A stretch of DNA of 64,000 nt. Source: Lewinella sp. W8. GTDB taxonomy: Bacteria > Bacteroidota > Bacteroidia > Chitinophagales > Saprospiraceae. The notes below the pieces were generated by a model. The model saw nothing but the letters and a program-made list of their open reading frames with translations. It did no database searches and was not told the origin of the DNA. The position numbers were made by a program, and so were the translations under genes. Below, piece by piece: positions 42,797-52,478 of this stretch. Each line of letters starts with the position of its first letter. The first letter of the stretch is position 1. The stretch is taken from positions 1 through 64,000 of the forward strand of contig NZ_SNAQ03000011.1 of NCBI RefSeq assembly GCF_004375085.3, in the 5' to 3' direction.

Positions 42797-43770
42797 CTCA
42801 AATTCTTTTTTCTCACCAAAAGCCAGTAGGCCGGCAGGGCGGGCAAGAGCACGTTGATGGCAAATAAACTGCCAAAGGCCAGTACGGTTGCGATTCCGGC
42901 CCCCGGCTCCGTATTCCATAGTAACAAACCGAGCTCGGTTCGGGTTACCAGATTCAGCCCCGGCGGCAGGGGAATCCCGGCCTGCACGAGATAAATGGCC
43001 GCAATGCCGGCCATGCCCTCCAGCAGGGGGAGTTCCAATCCGAAGCAGCCCAGCAAAATATGGAGCTGCATACAGTAAACGCAAAAACGCAGGCAAGCGT
43101 ACGCTCCCGCCCGCATCATTAAACCAAATTTAACCTCCCGGATACCTTCCAGCAGGGGGGCATTGTTCCAGGAAAAGCGCCGACTGACCCAACGGATGAT
43201 CTTCACCAGCAGGGGCTTCCCCCCGAACCAGAGCAGCAATAATACCCCCGGCCCCAGGGGCCAGAGCAGCGCGACGGGGAAGGGTATGCGGTCGGCCAGG
43301 AGATCACCGGCCGTCCACATCAGGGCCGGCCAGGCCAGGAGGAGGAAGGCCACCCACTGGGCCGCACTGCCCAGGAGGCTGGAGGTCAGAATGCTGCCCG
43401 CTTCTTCGCGGGAGCCCATCAGCATCCGCCCACCGATCTCCCCGATGCGGTTCGGGGTGGCCGCGCTCAGGCTCACTCCCACCATCGTCGCCCGCAGGGT
43501 TTTCGCAAACGGCCAGGCCAGGAAGGGCCGGAGCAGCAGTTGCCACTTGCGGGCCTCCAGCCACCAGTTCAGTGGCATCATGGCCAGCACCAAGACGAAC
43601 CAGGGCCAGACGGAGGGACTACCCAGGCGGGCCAGCAGTTCCCCAAAGTCCACCCGCCGGGCCAGGTGGTAGCATTGCCACCCGAATCCGAGCATCACCA
43701 CCACGGTCAGCGCCCGCATCCAGGTGGACGTACGGACGTTTAAAAAAATTTTATTCGCGGTTTTGCTCAA
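42793..43770 (-). CDS. Flippase-like (UPF0104/LPG synthase TM-type) membrane protein
   Basis: A 325-residue protein with about eight membrane helices. Family cues are NWWLEARKWQLLL, LRATMVGVSLSAATPNRIGEIGGRML and VQAGIPLPPGLNLVTRTELG, which match the lysylphosphatidylglycerol-synthase transmembrane domain group (UPF0104). Members move or modify lipids. There is no catalytic synthase domain, so a lipid flippase or polysaccharide-linked role is inferred. It is the first gene of a coupled group with DUF3108 and DUF4230. The 233-bp space to ruvC is non-coding. Confidence 0.78.
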   Translation of the reverse strand: MSKTANKIFLNVRTSTWMRALTVVVMLGFGWQCYHLARRVDFGELLARLGSPSVWPWFVLVLAMMPLNWWLEARKWQLLLRPFLAWPFAKTLRATMVGVSLSAATPNRIGEIGGRMLMGSREEAGSILTSSLLGSAAQWVAFLLLAWPALMWTAGDLLADRIPFPVALLWPLGPGVLLLLWFGGKPLLVKIIRWVSRRFSWNNAPLLEGIREVKFGLMMRAGAYACLRFCVYCMQLHILLGCFGLELPLLEGMAGIAAIYLVQAGIPLPPGLNLVTRTELGLLLWNTEPGAGIATVLAFGSLFAINVLLPALPAYWLLVRKKNLR

Positions 43771-44003
43771 ATTTTTTGTTGGTTCGGCGTCGCCGTCGGT
43801 TCTTTGTTAATACCCGTAACGTGGGGTTAGGCCTTAGCGACACGCAAAGGACCTCAAAATCTCCGATTTTTCGGACGCTTCGAGGACGCAAGCGGTCATT
43901 TTGGGTGACCTCAATGATCTTTTGATTGTCAGAATGGTAACCCTCAACCCCAGCCTTTCAGTAAGGACAACCTGCCGTTAATTCCTCACCCAAAACTACG
44001 ACA

Positions 44004-44588
44004 TTGCCTTCCGCCAAGCCTAAAAAGTCCGTTGAGCCCACCTACCGTATCCTGGGCGTTGACCCCGGCACCGTGGTGCTGGGTTTTGCGGTGGTGGAGG
44101 TGCACCCCAAGTCGCGGCGGGTGGTGGAATTGGGCACCCTCAAGCTGGGTAAGCTCAAGGATCACGCCGAGCGCCTGGCCACCATCCACCGTCGCCTCAC
44201 CCAGGTGATTGACACTCATAAGCCGGCGGTGATGGCCATCGAGAGTCCGTTCTTCGGCAAAAACCCCCAGTCGATGCTCAAGCTCGGTCGGGCGCAGGGG
44301 GTGTGCATGGCCGCGGCCATGGGCCGCGGGGTGGAGGTCACCGAGTACGCTCCCCGCAAGATCAAGCAGTCCATCACCGGCAACGGCAACGCCAGCAAGG
44401 AGCAGCTGGCCGCCATGCTTTCCGGTGAGTTTTCCCTCGACACCTCCCGCTACCTGGAAGACGCCACCGACGCCCTCGGCGCCGCCCTGTGTCACTACTA
44501 CCAGAGTCGCTCCCCCCTCGGGAAGGGGAAGAAATTTAGCGGCTGGGAGGGCTTCATCAAGGCGAATGAGGACCGGGTGAAAAAGTAG
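44004..44588 (+). CDS. ruvC: Holliday junction resolvase RuvC
   Basis: 194 residues from a TTG start (PSAKPKK). The acidic catalytic residues are Asp20 (GVDPG), Glu80 (AIESPFF) and Asp153/Asp156 (EDATDALG). YAPRKIKQSITGNGNASKEQ is the conserved DNA-contact region. It cuts four-way junctions after RuvAB branch migration. The C-terminal basic tail (KGKKFSGWEGF and beyond) is longer than in E. coli RuvC. The gene is not next to ruvA or ruvB. Confidence 0.93.
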   Translation: MPSAKPKKSVEPTYRILGVDPGTVVLGFAVVEVHPKSRRVVELGTLKLGKLKDHAERLATIHRRLTQVIDTHKPAVMAIESPFFGKNPQSMLKLGRAQGVCMAAAMGRGVEVTEYAPRKIKQSITGNGNASKEQLAAMLSGEFSLDTSRYLEDATDALGAALCHYYQSRSPLGKGKKFSGWEGFIKANEDRVKK

Positions 44589-44629
44589 GTGTTAGGGGTG
44601 AGGGTTTCTTTTTGAAGAGAGGCCTTTCG

Positions 44630-44649
44630 CCGGATAAATCCGGCGCTAC
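44630..44649. repeat. 20-bp palindromic repeat, copy 2
   Basis: Identical to 36438-36457 in the same orientation. It lies in the 184-bp space between ruvC and the convergent radical SAM gene. Confidence 0.6.
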
Positions 44650-44772
44650 CGCATTGATCAGATTGGTGTGCAAGCGGTGTAGGGCCGTACTTTTTTCCAT
44701 ACAGATATGCAATCCAAATCAATGATTTCATTGCCCAAAACCAAGGAAAATTCCCCCGCACTTCATCGTCAC

Positions 44773-46131
44773 TCACTCCCCACTCAACGCATAGTCCCGA
44801 AGGGGAACCGCAGGTCTCTTTTTCGACATATCCACCGGGTAATTCCCCCGGATACGCTTGGCGCAGTAAAAGGCGTTCATGAACAAGACCATGAGGAGCG
44901 CTCCTCTCCTCAGGCGCAGCGCCCGGAAGATCCGCTTCAGCGAGTTTACCGGCCCGAAGCTCCGTTTCCACAGCGTGCGGTGGGCGTCGAGTAAGCCTTC
45001 GGGACTTAAGTTTTTGGGTTGAAAGGCTACGTTGTAGCCGTTGTAGTAGTTCCAGTCGCGATCCGTGAGGATCCGGTCCTCCTCCCGCAGTTTTTCGTAC
45101 AAACTCGTACCCCTGAAAGGCGTCATGATGCTCAGGAAGGGGACGTCTACGCCGATTTCCATCAGCCGGTCGGCCATGTCCACGATACTCTCGCGGTCGT
45201 CGTTATCGAAGCCCGCGATGAATCCCGCCATGACCGCAATTCCCCGGCTCCGGATGGCCCTGATCGCGGCCTGATAGTTTTCCACCTTGTTCTGTCGTTT
45301 GTTGGCGTCCCGCAAAGACTCCTTGCCGAACGACTCGATGCCCAGAAACACCCCGATGCAGCCCGAGGCCTTCATCAGGTCCAGCAACTCCGGATCCTTG
45401 GCAATGTCCATGCTGGCCTGCGTCAACCACCATTTTTTCAGGGGAATCATTTCCTGCAGCAGCGACCGAATGTACGGTCGCCGGATCGTCAGGTTATCGT
45501 CCCAGAACCAGACGATCTTCCGCTGCCACCAGTACGGAAAGTCGTCGTAGGCCGCATCCCGCACCACGTCCTTTACGGGCCGTAAGCGAAAGCCAGGATT
45601 GAGGGAAGGCACCGTACAGAAGGAACAGGTAAAGGGACACCCCCTGGTGGCCTGCAGTACCTTTTTGATGAAGAACTTATCCGGCAGTAGGTCGTAACGC
45701 GGGGTGGGAAGATCCTGCATGTCGCAGGGTGTTCCCCGGTAGATGTTCCGCAACACCCCAAACTCGGCGTCCTGCAGTAACTGCTCCCAAACGTTCTCCG
45801 CCTCCCCGGTCACGACGGCGTCGAAGAACTCCAGGGCTTCCGTTTCATTATAGGTCACGTGGGGACCTCCGGCCACCACCATCTTTCCCCGCTCCCGGAA
45901 CGCCCGCGCCAGGTGGTAAGCCGCATTGGCGAAGCCGCTGAAGAAGGAGATGGCGATTAAGTCGGCGTCAGTATCATAATCAATTGCGTCTACCTGCTGG
46001 TGAATGACCCGCACCTCGTGCTGCGCTGGCGTGATGGCCGCGAGGTGAATACCGGTGATCGGCGGCACAAAGTCCTTCTCGTGTCCGAATTCGTAGCGTT
46101 GGATGTAGGCGATGATGACGGCAATAATCAT
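44773..46131 (-). CDS. B12-binding-domain radical SAM protein
   Basis: A 452-residue protein. The N-terminal B12-binding-like Rossmann domain (residues 1-140) includes [21 protein letters not shown] and [12 protein letters not shown]. The radical SAM domain follows, with Cys165, Cys169 and Cys172 (CPFTCSFC), then [10 protein letters not shown] and [13 protein letters not shown]. The canonical DxHxxG cobalamin motif is not seen, so B12 may be bound base-off or not at all. Such enzymes methylate or rearrange lipids or secondary metabolites (compare the hopanoid HpnP/HpnR group). The product is unknown, and it stands alone. Confidence 0.82.
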   Translation of the reverse strand: MIIAVIIAYIQRYEFGHEKDFVPPITGIHLAAITPAQHEVRVIHQQVDAIDYDTDADLIAISFFSGFANAAYHLARAFRERGKMVVAGGPHVTYNETEALEFFDAVVTGEAENVWEQLLQDAEFGVLRNIYRGTPCDMQDLPTPRYDLLPDKFFIKKVLQATRGCPFTCSFCTVPSLNPGFRLRPVKDVVRDAAYDDFPYWWQRKIVWFWDDNLTIRRPYIRSLLQEMIPLKKWWLTQASMDIAKDPELLDLMKASGCIGVFLGIESFGKESLRDANKRQNKVENYQAAIRAIRSRGIAVMAGFIAGFDNDDRESIVDMADRLMEIGVDVPFLSIMTPFRGTSLYEKLREEDRILTDRDWNYYNGYNVAFQPKNLSPEGLLDAHRTLWKRSFGPVNSLKRIFRALRLRRGALLMVLFMNAFYCAKRIRGNYPVDMSKKRPAVPLRDYALSGE

Positions 46132-46150
46132 TTAAAAGTACTTTGTTTTT

Positions 46151-46158
46151 CAAAGTTA
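46151..46158 (-). promoter_or_regulatory. -7 promoter element of the radical SAM gene
   Basis: On the minus strand TAACTTTG matches TAnnTTTG, about 20 bp upstream of the ATG at 46131. CTTTG-TTTTT-CAAAG beside it forms a short inverted repeat. Confidence 0.45.
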
Positions 46159-46345
46159 CTGTTTTTACGTCAATTCCACCAGAAAAAGTTCTTCTCGAGA
46201 CCCGCGGCATCCACACCTTTCCAAAAAGACCCCAAACCGCTGATTCACGGTCCCTTTAACTAGGGAACCTCACCTATTCCCCCCTTCTTGGCGAGATGGC
46301 TTATCATTGCAAACCAACCACGTAAACCGTTAACCCTCCCCCTCC

Positions 46346-46687
46346 ATGGCCGCTGGCGACTGGAAAGACCTCCTCAACGCCATCTTCGCGAACGATCTCG
46401 CGCTCGTCAAATACCACGTCGAGGGTGGGGTGAACGTCAATTACCAGCACCCGGAATTCCTAACTACCCCCCTGCTGGAGAGCATCACCCAGGAACGACT
46501 TGAAATCACAAAATATCTGCTGGAGCAGGGCGCGGACCCCACCCTGCGGGCGGGCTTCAGCGCGGATAGCCCACTCAAAGTGGCCAGGAGAACGGGTAAT
46601 AAGGCCCTCATCAGCCTGGTGAAATCTTTCCTTCCAAAGAAGCGGAGTAGCCTGAAATGGATTATCCAGCAGTTTAAAGGAAGTTAA
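46346..46687 (+). CDS. Small ankyrin-repeat protein
   Basis: A 113-residue protein containing two to three ankyrin repeats: DWKDLLNAIFANDLALVKYHVEGGVNVN, then TPLLESITQERLEITKYLLEQGADPT, then SPLKVARRTGNKALISLVKS. A basic tail follows (LPKKRSSLKWIIQQFKGS). Ankyrin repeats mediate protein binding; the partner is unknown. It is convergent with rlmB, with only 4 bp between the stop codons. Confidence 0.8.
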   Translation: MAAGDWKDLLNAIFANDLALVKYHVEGGVNVNYQHPEFLTTPLLESITQERLEITKYLLEQGADPTLRAGFSADSPLKVARRTGNKALISLVKSFLPKKRSSLKWIIQQFKGS

Positions 46688-46691
46688 TGTC

Positions 46692-47438
46692 CTAGTTCCC
46701 CATTCGGGCTCGCATCGCCTCCCACAGCAGGATACCCGCCGCTACGCTGACATTGAAGCTGTTCAGGGTACCGGCCTGCGGGATTTTGAAGGTGACGTCC
46801 GCCGCCCGGGCTACGCCCGGGGAGATACCGTCTCCCTCCGCCCCCATCACGATGCACAGCGGCTCAGTGAGCGTGAGCTCGTGCAGGTACCTATCCGCCT
46901 GGAGGTCGCTGGCGATCACTTTGACGCCGCTCATCCGCAGTAACTCCACGGTATTGACGAGGCTCTTTTCCCGGCAGACGGGCAGCCGCAGCAGCGCCCC
47001 GGCGCTGCTCTTCACCGCGTCGGCCGTCAGGCCCGCACTGTTCTTCTGGGGGATGATGATGCCGTGGGCCCCGCAGACCTCCGCCGAGCGGGCGATGGCC
47101 CCCAGGTTACGCACGTCGGTCACGCCATCCAGCAACAGCAGCAGGGGCGTTTCGCCCCGCTCGTAGATCAGGGGCAGCAGGTCTTCGGTTTTCTGGTAGG
47201 CGGCCGCCGCCAACTGGGCCACCACCCCCTGGTGGTTTCCCCGCACCATCCGCTGCAGCTTCGCCTGCGGAATGATCGTAAAGGGTACCTCCTTTTCCTT
47301 GCACAGGTGCCGCAGCTCCTTCTCAAAGTCGCCCCGTGTGCCCTGCTGCAGGAATACCTTATCCACCGGCCGGTCACTCCCCAGCGCCTCCAGCACCGGA
47401 TGCCGACCGTAGATCAGATCCTCTCTCTGTTTTTTCAT
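46692..47438 (-). CDS. rlmB: 23S rRNA 2'-O-methyltransferase RlmB (TrmH/SpoU family)
   Basis: A 248-residue SPOUT methyltransferase. The N-terminal substrate-binding domain (YGRHPVLEAL...VDKVFLQQG) is followed by the knot domain with its motifs LLDGVTDVRNLGAIARSAEV (motif 1), IVMGAEGDGISPGV (motif 2) and IPQAGTLNSFNVSVAAGI (motif 3). Together these fit RlmB, which methylates G2251 of 23S rRNA. Normal length. It stands alone on the minus strand. Confidence 0.88.
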   Translation of the reverse strand: MKKQREDLIYGRHPVLEALGSDRPVDKVFLQQGTRGDFEKELRHLCKEKEVPFTIIPQAKLQRMVRGNHQGVVAQLAAAAYQKTEDLLPLIYERGETPLLLLLDGVTDVRNLGAIARSAEVCGAHGIIIPQKNSAGLTADAVKSSAGALLRLPVCREKSLVNTVELLRMSGVKVIASDLQADRYLHELTLTEPLCIVMGAEGDGISPGVARAADVTFKIPQAGTLNSFNVSVAAGILLWEAMRARMGN

Positions 47439-47639
47439 CGGGGTAAAGATAGGTAGTGCGGCGGGCCGTTAAGGGCTAGTTCATCTTAACCATCACAAAG
47501 TTTCAACGGTTGGGCATGATTCTCCGGAATCAAATAGCCGCGTAATTAAGGAAACTGAAGGACTAATCTATTCTCAAAACACCCTCTCAAAGGCTCGAGA
47601 ATTAACCCCAGCAAACCAGCAACCAGCAACTAGCCCCCC

Positions 47640-49091
47640 CTACGCCATCGCCATCGGCGTGCTCTCCTTGATCAGCCACTGCCTGGCCACGAGCAGCTCG
47701 GTGTCCTGCACCGTCTGGTGCAGGTTGGTCATCTTCTTGTCGTAGGTCTCCCGGTCGATGTAGTCGAACTGGTGCTTGAGGTTCACCAGCTGCTTCGTGA
47801 AGCGGATGTAGTTGCTGTAGCTCCGCTTGTCCTTGGTGCTGATGTTGCGGTTCCGGCGCACGTAAAGTCGGAAGGTCTCCAGCAGGTTCAGGGCGTACTC
47901 CTGGTCTTCCTGGTCGTAGGCGATCCGGACTTCCAGCAGCACCCGGGCCAGGTGGTACTTCACGTCGGAGTCCGTCACGGTAATGAGCAGCTTGGCCGCC
48001 TCGTCCAGGCGCTTAGTGGTGTAGAGAAACTGAGCCTTGTTGAGGGCGTAGGCGTTGGCCCGCTTTTTCTCGGGCAGGCGTTCGCGGTTGTCTTCGATGA
48101 AGTTTTCCGTCCACTCGAACTCTCCGGTGGCCGAGCCCAACGTGACGATGTTCTTGTATTCCCACTCACTGATCTCGCCGCTTTCGTCGTAGATGATGCC
48201 CGTGTCCAGGCGACGGCGGTAGAGCTCCAGCAGCTCCATCCGGTAGGCGGCGTGCCCGCTCATGATTCTCCGGATACAGTAGTTACTGGCGAAACTAAAT
48301 ATATCTTTCTGTTGCTTCAGGGGCAACTTACTCATCCCCTCCTGGAGGTAATGCCGAATCCTTTCGTAATGCTGCTCCTCCTCGGGTTCCCATAGGCTCA
48401 GCATGATGTGGAAGTAACAGTCGATGGAGGGCTCTGACGCCCGCATTGCTGCCCCTTCTTCGCCCCGCAGGTATTCCATGATTTCCTTCAACAGAAAGAA
48501 ATCATACTGCGTGTTCATCAGGAGCATGTTGTAGGTCAACTGACAACCATGCCGTAGTTTTTCAATGATGAAATAGCGATCCAGGTGGTTCAACATGGCC
48601 TGCATCTCTCGGGTATCCGAACGGTTTACGTTGCCCTGGTAGTAACCGTTGATGGACTTCCATTCGTAGGCCGCCAGGTGCAGGTCTCCGTCGCGGTAGG
48701 GGTGGCGATCCACCCGCTTGTCCAGCCGTTTACCGCGGTTCTCCAGCAGGCGATAGCGGTGCAACTCCTTGGTACGCTTGAGGGTGAGCACCTCTTCCCG
48801 GAAGGGCTCTTCCTGGAGCTGTTCCACGGCCAGAAAGCGGTTGACGAGTTTCATCAGTCCGGACTGCAGGTCACTCAATGACTGCCCCGTGTTCGCCCTG
48901 GCGCGCACCGCCTCGGCCCGCTCCTCGGTGATGCGCGGACGGGTCTTGCCCAGCTCCTTCAGGATGAAGGCCAACAGTTGCTGGGTGGCCTTGTGACGGT
49001 TGAAGTAGGGACTGTCCACGAACTGCCGGAGCCGCTCCCGTTCCCGGCCGTCCATGGCCGCAATCTGCCGTACTACTTTGCTGTCTTGCAT
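47640..49091 (-). CDS. Large helical protein of unknown function
   Basis: 483 residues from MQDSKVVRQI; an eight-codon longer start at 49115 is possible. The protein is helical throughout and rich in Arg, Glu, Leu and Tyr, without signal peptide or membrane segment. The N-terminus (RERLRQFVDSPYFNRHKATQQLLAFIL) may be a small domain. The middle and end read as helical pairs (SINGYYQGNVNRSDTREMQA, ANAYALNKAQFLYTTKRLDEAAKLL). No named family or catalytic motif is recognised. It is probably cytoplasmic and may be a protein-interaction scaffold. Confidence 0.65.
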   Translation of the reverse strand: MQDSKVVRQIAAMDGRERERLRQFVDSPYFNRHKATQQLLAFILKELGKTRPRITEERAEAVRARANTGQSLSDLQSGLMKLVNRFLAVEQLQEEPFREEVLTLKRTKELHRYRLLENRGKRLDKRVDRHPYRDGDLHLAAYEWKSINGYYQGNVNRSDTREMQAMLNHLDRYFIIEKLRHGCQLTYNMLLMNTQYDFFLLKEIMEYLRGEEGAAMRASEPSIDCYFHIMLSLWEPEEEQHYERIRHYLQEGMSKLPLKQQKDIFSFASNYCIRRIMSGHAAYRMELLELYRRRLDTGIIYDESGEISEWEYKNIVTLGSATGEFEWTENFIEDNRERLPEKKRANAYALNKAQFLYTTKRLDEAAKLLITVTDSDVKYHLARVLLEVRIAYDQEDQEYALNLLETFRLYVRRNRNISTKDKRSYSNYIRFTKQLVNLKHQFDYIDRETYDKKMTNLHQTVQDTELLVARQWLIKESTPMAMA

Positions 49092-49143
49092 CAACGTAAA
49101 TATACTGAGGGTCAATTTTTTTTCTAAACCCTGGTCGAATTAT

Positions 49144-51480
49144 CTACTGTTCCGTCCGCCGGGCCCGCCAGTAGATGATCAGCAGCAGCACGCTCAGGCC
49201 CACGATGATGCGCGTCCAGTAGTCGCGGGGCGTAATGACGGCGGTACTGACGCCCTCCGGATTAGCCTCCATGGGTGATCCTGCTCCCGCCAGCACCATC
49301 CAGTTGCGTTCGTCCCGATTATCGAGTCCGGGCAGGGCCAGCACGTAGCTAAAGTCCTCCGGCTGGGTGCCGTCCAGGGCGTAGGTGACGACATTCACGT
49401 AGGCACCCCGCCGGCTGTATAGGCCGAGGGTTTCCCGCCGCTTGTTCAGTCCGAAGGGCAGTCCGCCCACCACCTCGTCGGCCCAGGGGAAGATGTTTAA
49501 AAAGTCGGCTCGATCCTCGCAGACGACTAGGTAGCCATCGGGAGGCAGGACCACGGCCGGCAGCCGCATCTCCCCACCGCCGCCATCGGTGAGTAGCCAG
49601 TCGCGCAGGTCCACGGCTTCCTCGCTGCGGTTGTGGAACTCGAGCCAGTCCCCCGCCGCACCACCAGAGGGGTGCACTTCGGAGATGATCACCCGATCGG
49701 CCAGATCGTGTTCGTGGGGCACAAAGTTGGCGTGAAACCGGTAGGGTAGGTCCCGGCGCAAATCCTGGATGATTTCGGGGCGGTCATGGTCCAGGCCCTC
49801 CCACCCGGCGAAGCGGTAGCCATTTTTTGCGACGGCGCGCAGGTGCAACGGAATTCCGGAAAAGTAGTCGACCGTTTGTCCAGCGCTGCCCACCCGCAAG
49901 CTTCCACTCAGTTCCACCCAGCCACCGTCGCCGGCCGTGACCGTCACGCGGCGGTCTTCCCCCGCCGCAAAGAATTGCCGCAGCTGTTCCCGCAAATGAT
50001 GGGGCCGGTGACGGGCAAACTCCCGCAAGCGTTCCAGGTGAATGCGCCAGTGTTGCTCCTTTCCCCGCCACCGCTGCCACTGGCGGGGCATGTCGTACTC
50101 CAGCGCCCGCCGACGCTCCTCGATGGCCTCCAGCACCCGCTCGGCGGCAAAGTCGGTGGCCAGATATTCGAGGCTGCGATTGACGAAGGCGTTCCGGTAG
50201 TCCGCGTTGCGCAGCAACCGCCGCTGAAATAAGGTTGACCAGGGAGGGTTGGGCCAGGAAGGCCCGTCCGGGGCGGTGTAAAATTCCAGGGTGTTGCGTA
50301 GGTAGGCACTATCCTGATGGAGGCCGAAACCCTGGTCGACGTCGTAGAGGATCCAGCGCCAGCGACCGTGCGGCCCGTGGGGCCGCCAGTAGCGGATGTT
50401 TCCGCCCGCGTCCCGATTGTCAAAGTAGGTCTGGGCGATCTGAAGGCGCTGAAAGTTATCCACGTCCATACGCTTTTCCAGCTCGTAGTACACCGCCGGA
50501 TCGGCCGGGTCATTTTGCTTGAGGTAACGCAACAACTGCCGGTACTGCCGGACGGAACCATGCTTGACGCTTTCCTGGTGTTCCAGCAGGTCGAGGGAGT
50601 CCTTATCTACCCCCGAGCGGTCTTCGAGGAACTGGGGGTTGATCTTTTCCCGCAGGTGGTAAATGCCCCAGTACTTGCCGTTGAGGTAGACCTGCACCGG
50701 TCGGGCCGCCTGCCGCTCCAGGTCCCAGCTCTCGTCCCGCAGCAGTCCCGTCAGGAGGGCATCCCGGATGTAGGACCTGCCCCAGTCGGAGCCGGCGTTG
50801 CGGGCCACCAGAAACCGGAAGGAATCGTTGCCCTCATCGCCGAACACCGGGTGCTTAATCCGCTTCTTGCCGTAGCGGGAGCGGGCCGAAACGGAAAAGG
50901 ATTTCTGGGGGGCCAGACGACTCATGCCCCCGAACATCCGGAAGCCGACCGTAGCGGAAAATACCGCCCGGTCCTCCTCGATGTAGTCGAAATGAGCGGG
51001 GTGCTCCCGCTTCGTCCACCAGTTGGCGCCGGGTTGCTTCCAGTGGCCGGGGTCGGCCCCCGGTCCCGCGAGGAACCAGCCGCTGTTCTGGTCGAACAGT
51101 CGCCAGGGATCGATACCCACCGAGAGGGTCGGCAAGCGGGTGTCGGGTTCATCAATGAAGTAGGTGGCACCCACGATGTAGCTGCTGCGCTTGCCGTCTT
51201 CGCCGAAGGCGGCCACCCGCAGCAGGGTGGTGGTCTCCACCGTGAGTGGACCGGTGTAGCGGGGCGATTTGGCGGTGGGGGTACTCCCGTCAAGGGTATA
51301 ATGATAATTGCCTTCTCCCTCCAGGGTGATGCGTTGGGGGCCGGCGTAAAAGCCGGCCGCGGGCTGAATTGTTGGGACGGCCACGGCCATCGGATCGTCC
51401 GCGGCACCTGCGACCTCGCCAAAACAGATGATGGCTAAAAACGAGGTCAGCAATAGGGGGATTCGGAGGAGGTGGCGCAA
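49144..51480 (-). CDS. CotH-kinase surface protein with chitobiase-like and lamin-tail domains and a C-terminal membrane anchor
   Basis: A 778-residue protein. After the signal peptide (to about 26) comes a chitobiase/beta-hexosaminidase C-terminal-like domain (about 35-110, YHYTLDGSTPTAKSPRYTGP). A CotH kinase domain follows (about 170-480, with VQVYLNGKYWGIYHLREKIN and RWILYDVDQGFG). Next are a beta repeat with RFAGWEG (about 520-600), a lamin-tail domain (about 605-725, VIISEVHPSGGAAGDWLEFHN), and a hydrophobic helix near 752-768 followed by RARRTEQ. CotH kinases phosphorylate surface proteins in Bacillus spores. Here it is presumably envelope-anchored, and no type IX C-terminal domain is seen. 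Confidence 0.82.
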   Translation of the reverse strand: MRHLLRIPLLLTSFLAIICFGEVAGAADDPMAVAVPTIQPAAGFYAGPQRITLEGEGNYHYTLDGSTPTAKSPRYTGPLTVETTTLLRVAAFGEDGKRSSYIVGATYFIDEPDTRLPTLSVGIDPWRLFDQNSGWFLAGPGADPGHWKQPGANWWTKREHPAHFDYIEEDRAVFSATVGFRMFGGMSRLAPQKSFSVSARSRYGKKRIKHPVFGDEGNDSFRFLVARNAGSDWGRSYIRDALLTGLLRDESWDLERQAARPVQVYLNGKYWGIYHLREKINPQFLEDRSGVDKDSLDLLEHQESVKHGSVRQYRQLLRYLKQNDPADPAVYYELEKRMDVDNFQRLQIAQTYFDNRDAGGNIRYWRPHGPHGRWRWILYDVDQGFGLHQDSAYLRNTLEFYTAPDGPSWPNPPWSTLFQRRLLRNADYRNAFVNRSLEYLATDFAAERVLEAIEERRRALEYDMPRQWQRWRGKEQHWRIHLERLREFARHRPHHLREQLRQFFAAGEDRRVTVTAGDGGWVELSGSLRVGSAGQTVDYFSGIPLHLRAVAKNGYRFAGWEGLDHDRPEIIQDLRRDLPYRFHANFVPHEHDLADRVIISEVHPSGGAAGDWLEFHNRSEEAVDLRDWLLTDGGGGEMRLPAVVLPPDGYLVVCEDRADFLNIFPWADEVVGGLPFGLNKRRETLGLYSRRGAYVNVVTYALDGTQPEDFSYVLALPGLDNRDERNWMVLAGAGSPMEANPEGVSTAVITPRDYWTRIIVGLSVLLLIIYWRARRTEQ

Positions 51481-51590
51481 AATTCAGGGAATAGACTACG
51501 CAAACAAGGTACTATCTTTTTTCGGTCAATTTGTCGATCGCCGCCACGGTCAAGTTTCTTATCTTGCGCGAAAGCCCGCAAGCAAAACCT

Positions 51591-52469
51591 ATGCGCTACC
51601 GTCTGAAAAATCATTTGCTCCGTATTGAAGTCGAATCGAAAGGAGCAGAGCTCTCCAGCCTCGTTAAAATCGCCACCGAGATGGAATATATGTGGCAGGC
51701 GGATCCGGCGATTTGGGGCAGTCATGCCCCGGTGCTTTTCCCCATCATTGGCGTACTGAAGGACGGGAAAACGCGCATCAACGGAGAGGAATATCACATC
51801 CCGAAGCACGGCATGATCCGTCATAACGAGGACCTGGAATTCTACAGCCAGACGGAGGACCGCATTACCTTTCGCCTCAAGTGCAATGAGGAGACGCAGA
51901 AGCACTACCCCTACGACTTTGAATTTCTGGTTACTTACCGGCTGCGCAACGAACACGTGATCGTTTACCACGAGATTTACAACGAGGACACCCAGCCAAT
52001 TTACTTCTGCCTCGGCGGCCACCCCGCGTTTCGCGTTCCGGCTTTCCAGGGAGAGCGATACGACGATTATCAACTCCGTTTCGAAAACGACGAGGACAGT
52101 GAAAGCCACGAGGTACTGGCCGACGGCACCATCGGCCCCAACACCCGGCCGGTGCCCTGGAAAAACGGAAATATTCTTCCGTTGAGCCACGAGCTTTTTG
52201 AAAAGGACGCCCTGGTTTTCAAGGACCTCAATTCCATTTCGGTCGTGCTGGAATCCGTGCGAAGAGGACCAGTATTAAAGATGGATTACGCCGGGTGGAC
52301 CCACCTCGGTATCTGGGCCAAACCCAACGGGGACTTCGTGTGCATCGAGCCCTGGATGGGCCTGAGTGACCCCCACGACAGCGACGGGGAGTTCATCAAT
52401 AAGGAAGGGATTATTAAGCTGGACCCCAACTGCGTGTACGAGATGAGCTACGACATCAAAATCCTGTAA
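51591..52469 (+). CDS. Aldose 1-epimerase-family protein
   Basis: 292 residues from MRYRLKN; the frame is open 20 codons further but without coding character. It has the galactose-mutarotase-like beta-sandwich of the DUF4432/YeaD-like subgroup, with VESKGAELSSLV, PVLFPIIGVLKDG, PKHGMIRHNEDLEF, YFCLGGHPAFRVP and FVCIEPWMGLSD. His95 (PKHG), His158 (GHPAF) and Glu247 (CIEPW) are at family positions for acid/base catalysis. It should interconvert sugar anomers; the sugar is unknown. A 144-bp mobile element follows 10 bp after the stop. Confidence 0.85.
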   Translation: MRYRLKNHLLRIEVESKGAELSSLVKIATEMEYMWQADPAIWGSHAPVLFPIIGVLKDGKTRINGEEYHIPKHGMIRHNEDLEFYSQTEDRITFRLKCNEETQKHYPYDFEFLVTYRLRNEHVIVYHEIYNEDTQPIYFCLGGHPAFRVPAFQGERYDDYQLRFENDEDSESHEVLADGTIGPNTRPVPWKNGNILPLSHELFEKDALVFKDLNSISVVLESVRRGPVLKMDYAGWTHLGIWAKPNGDFVCIEPWMGLSDPHDSDGEFINKEGIIKLDPNCVYEMSYDIKIL

Positions 52470-52478
52470 GTCAAGGCC

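Noticed and set aside
42797-43096. 100-codon extension of the DUF3108 gene
   Set aside because: It lies inside the flippase-like gene on the same strand in another frame. The start at 42796 has a signal peptide and ATGA coupling.
49144-49230. Type IX secretion C-terminal signal on the CotH protein
   Set aside because: The C-terminus is a membrane helix plus basic tail, not the beta-sandwich ending of type IX cargo.
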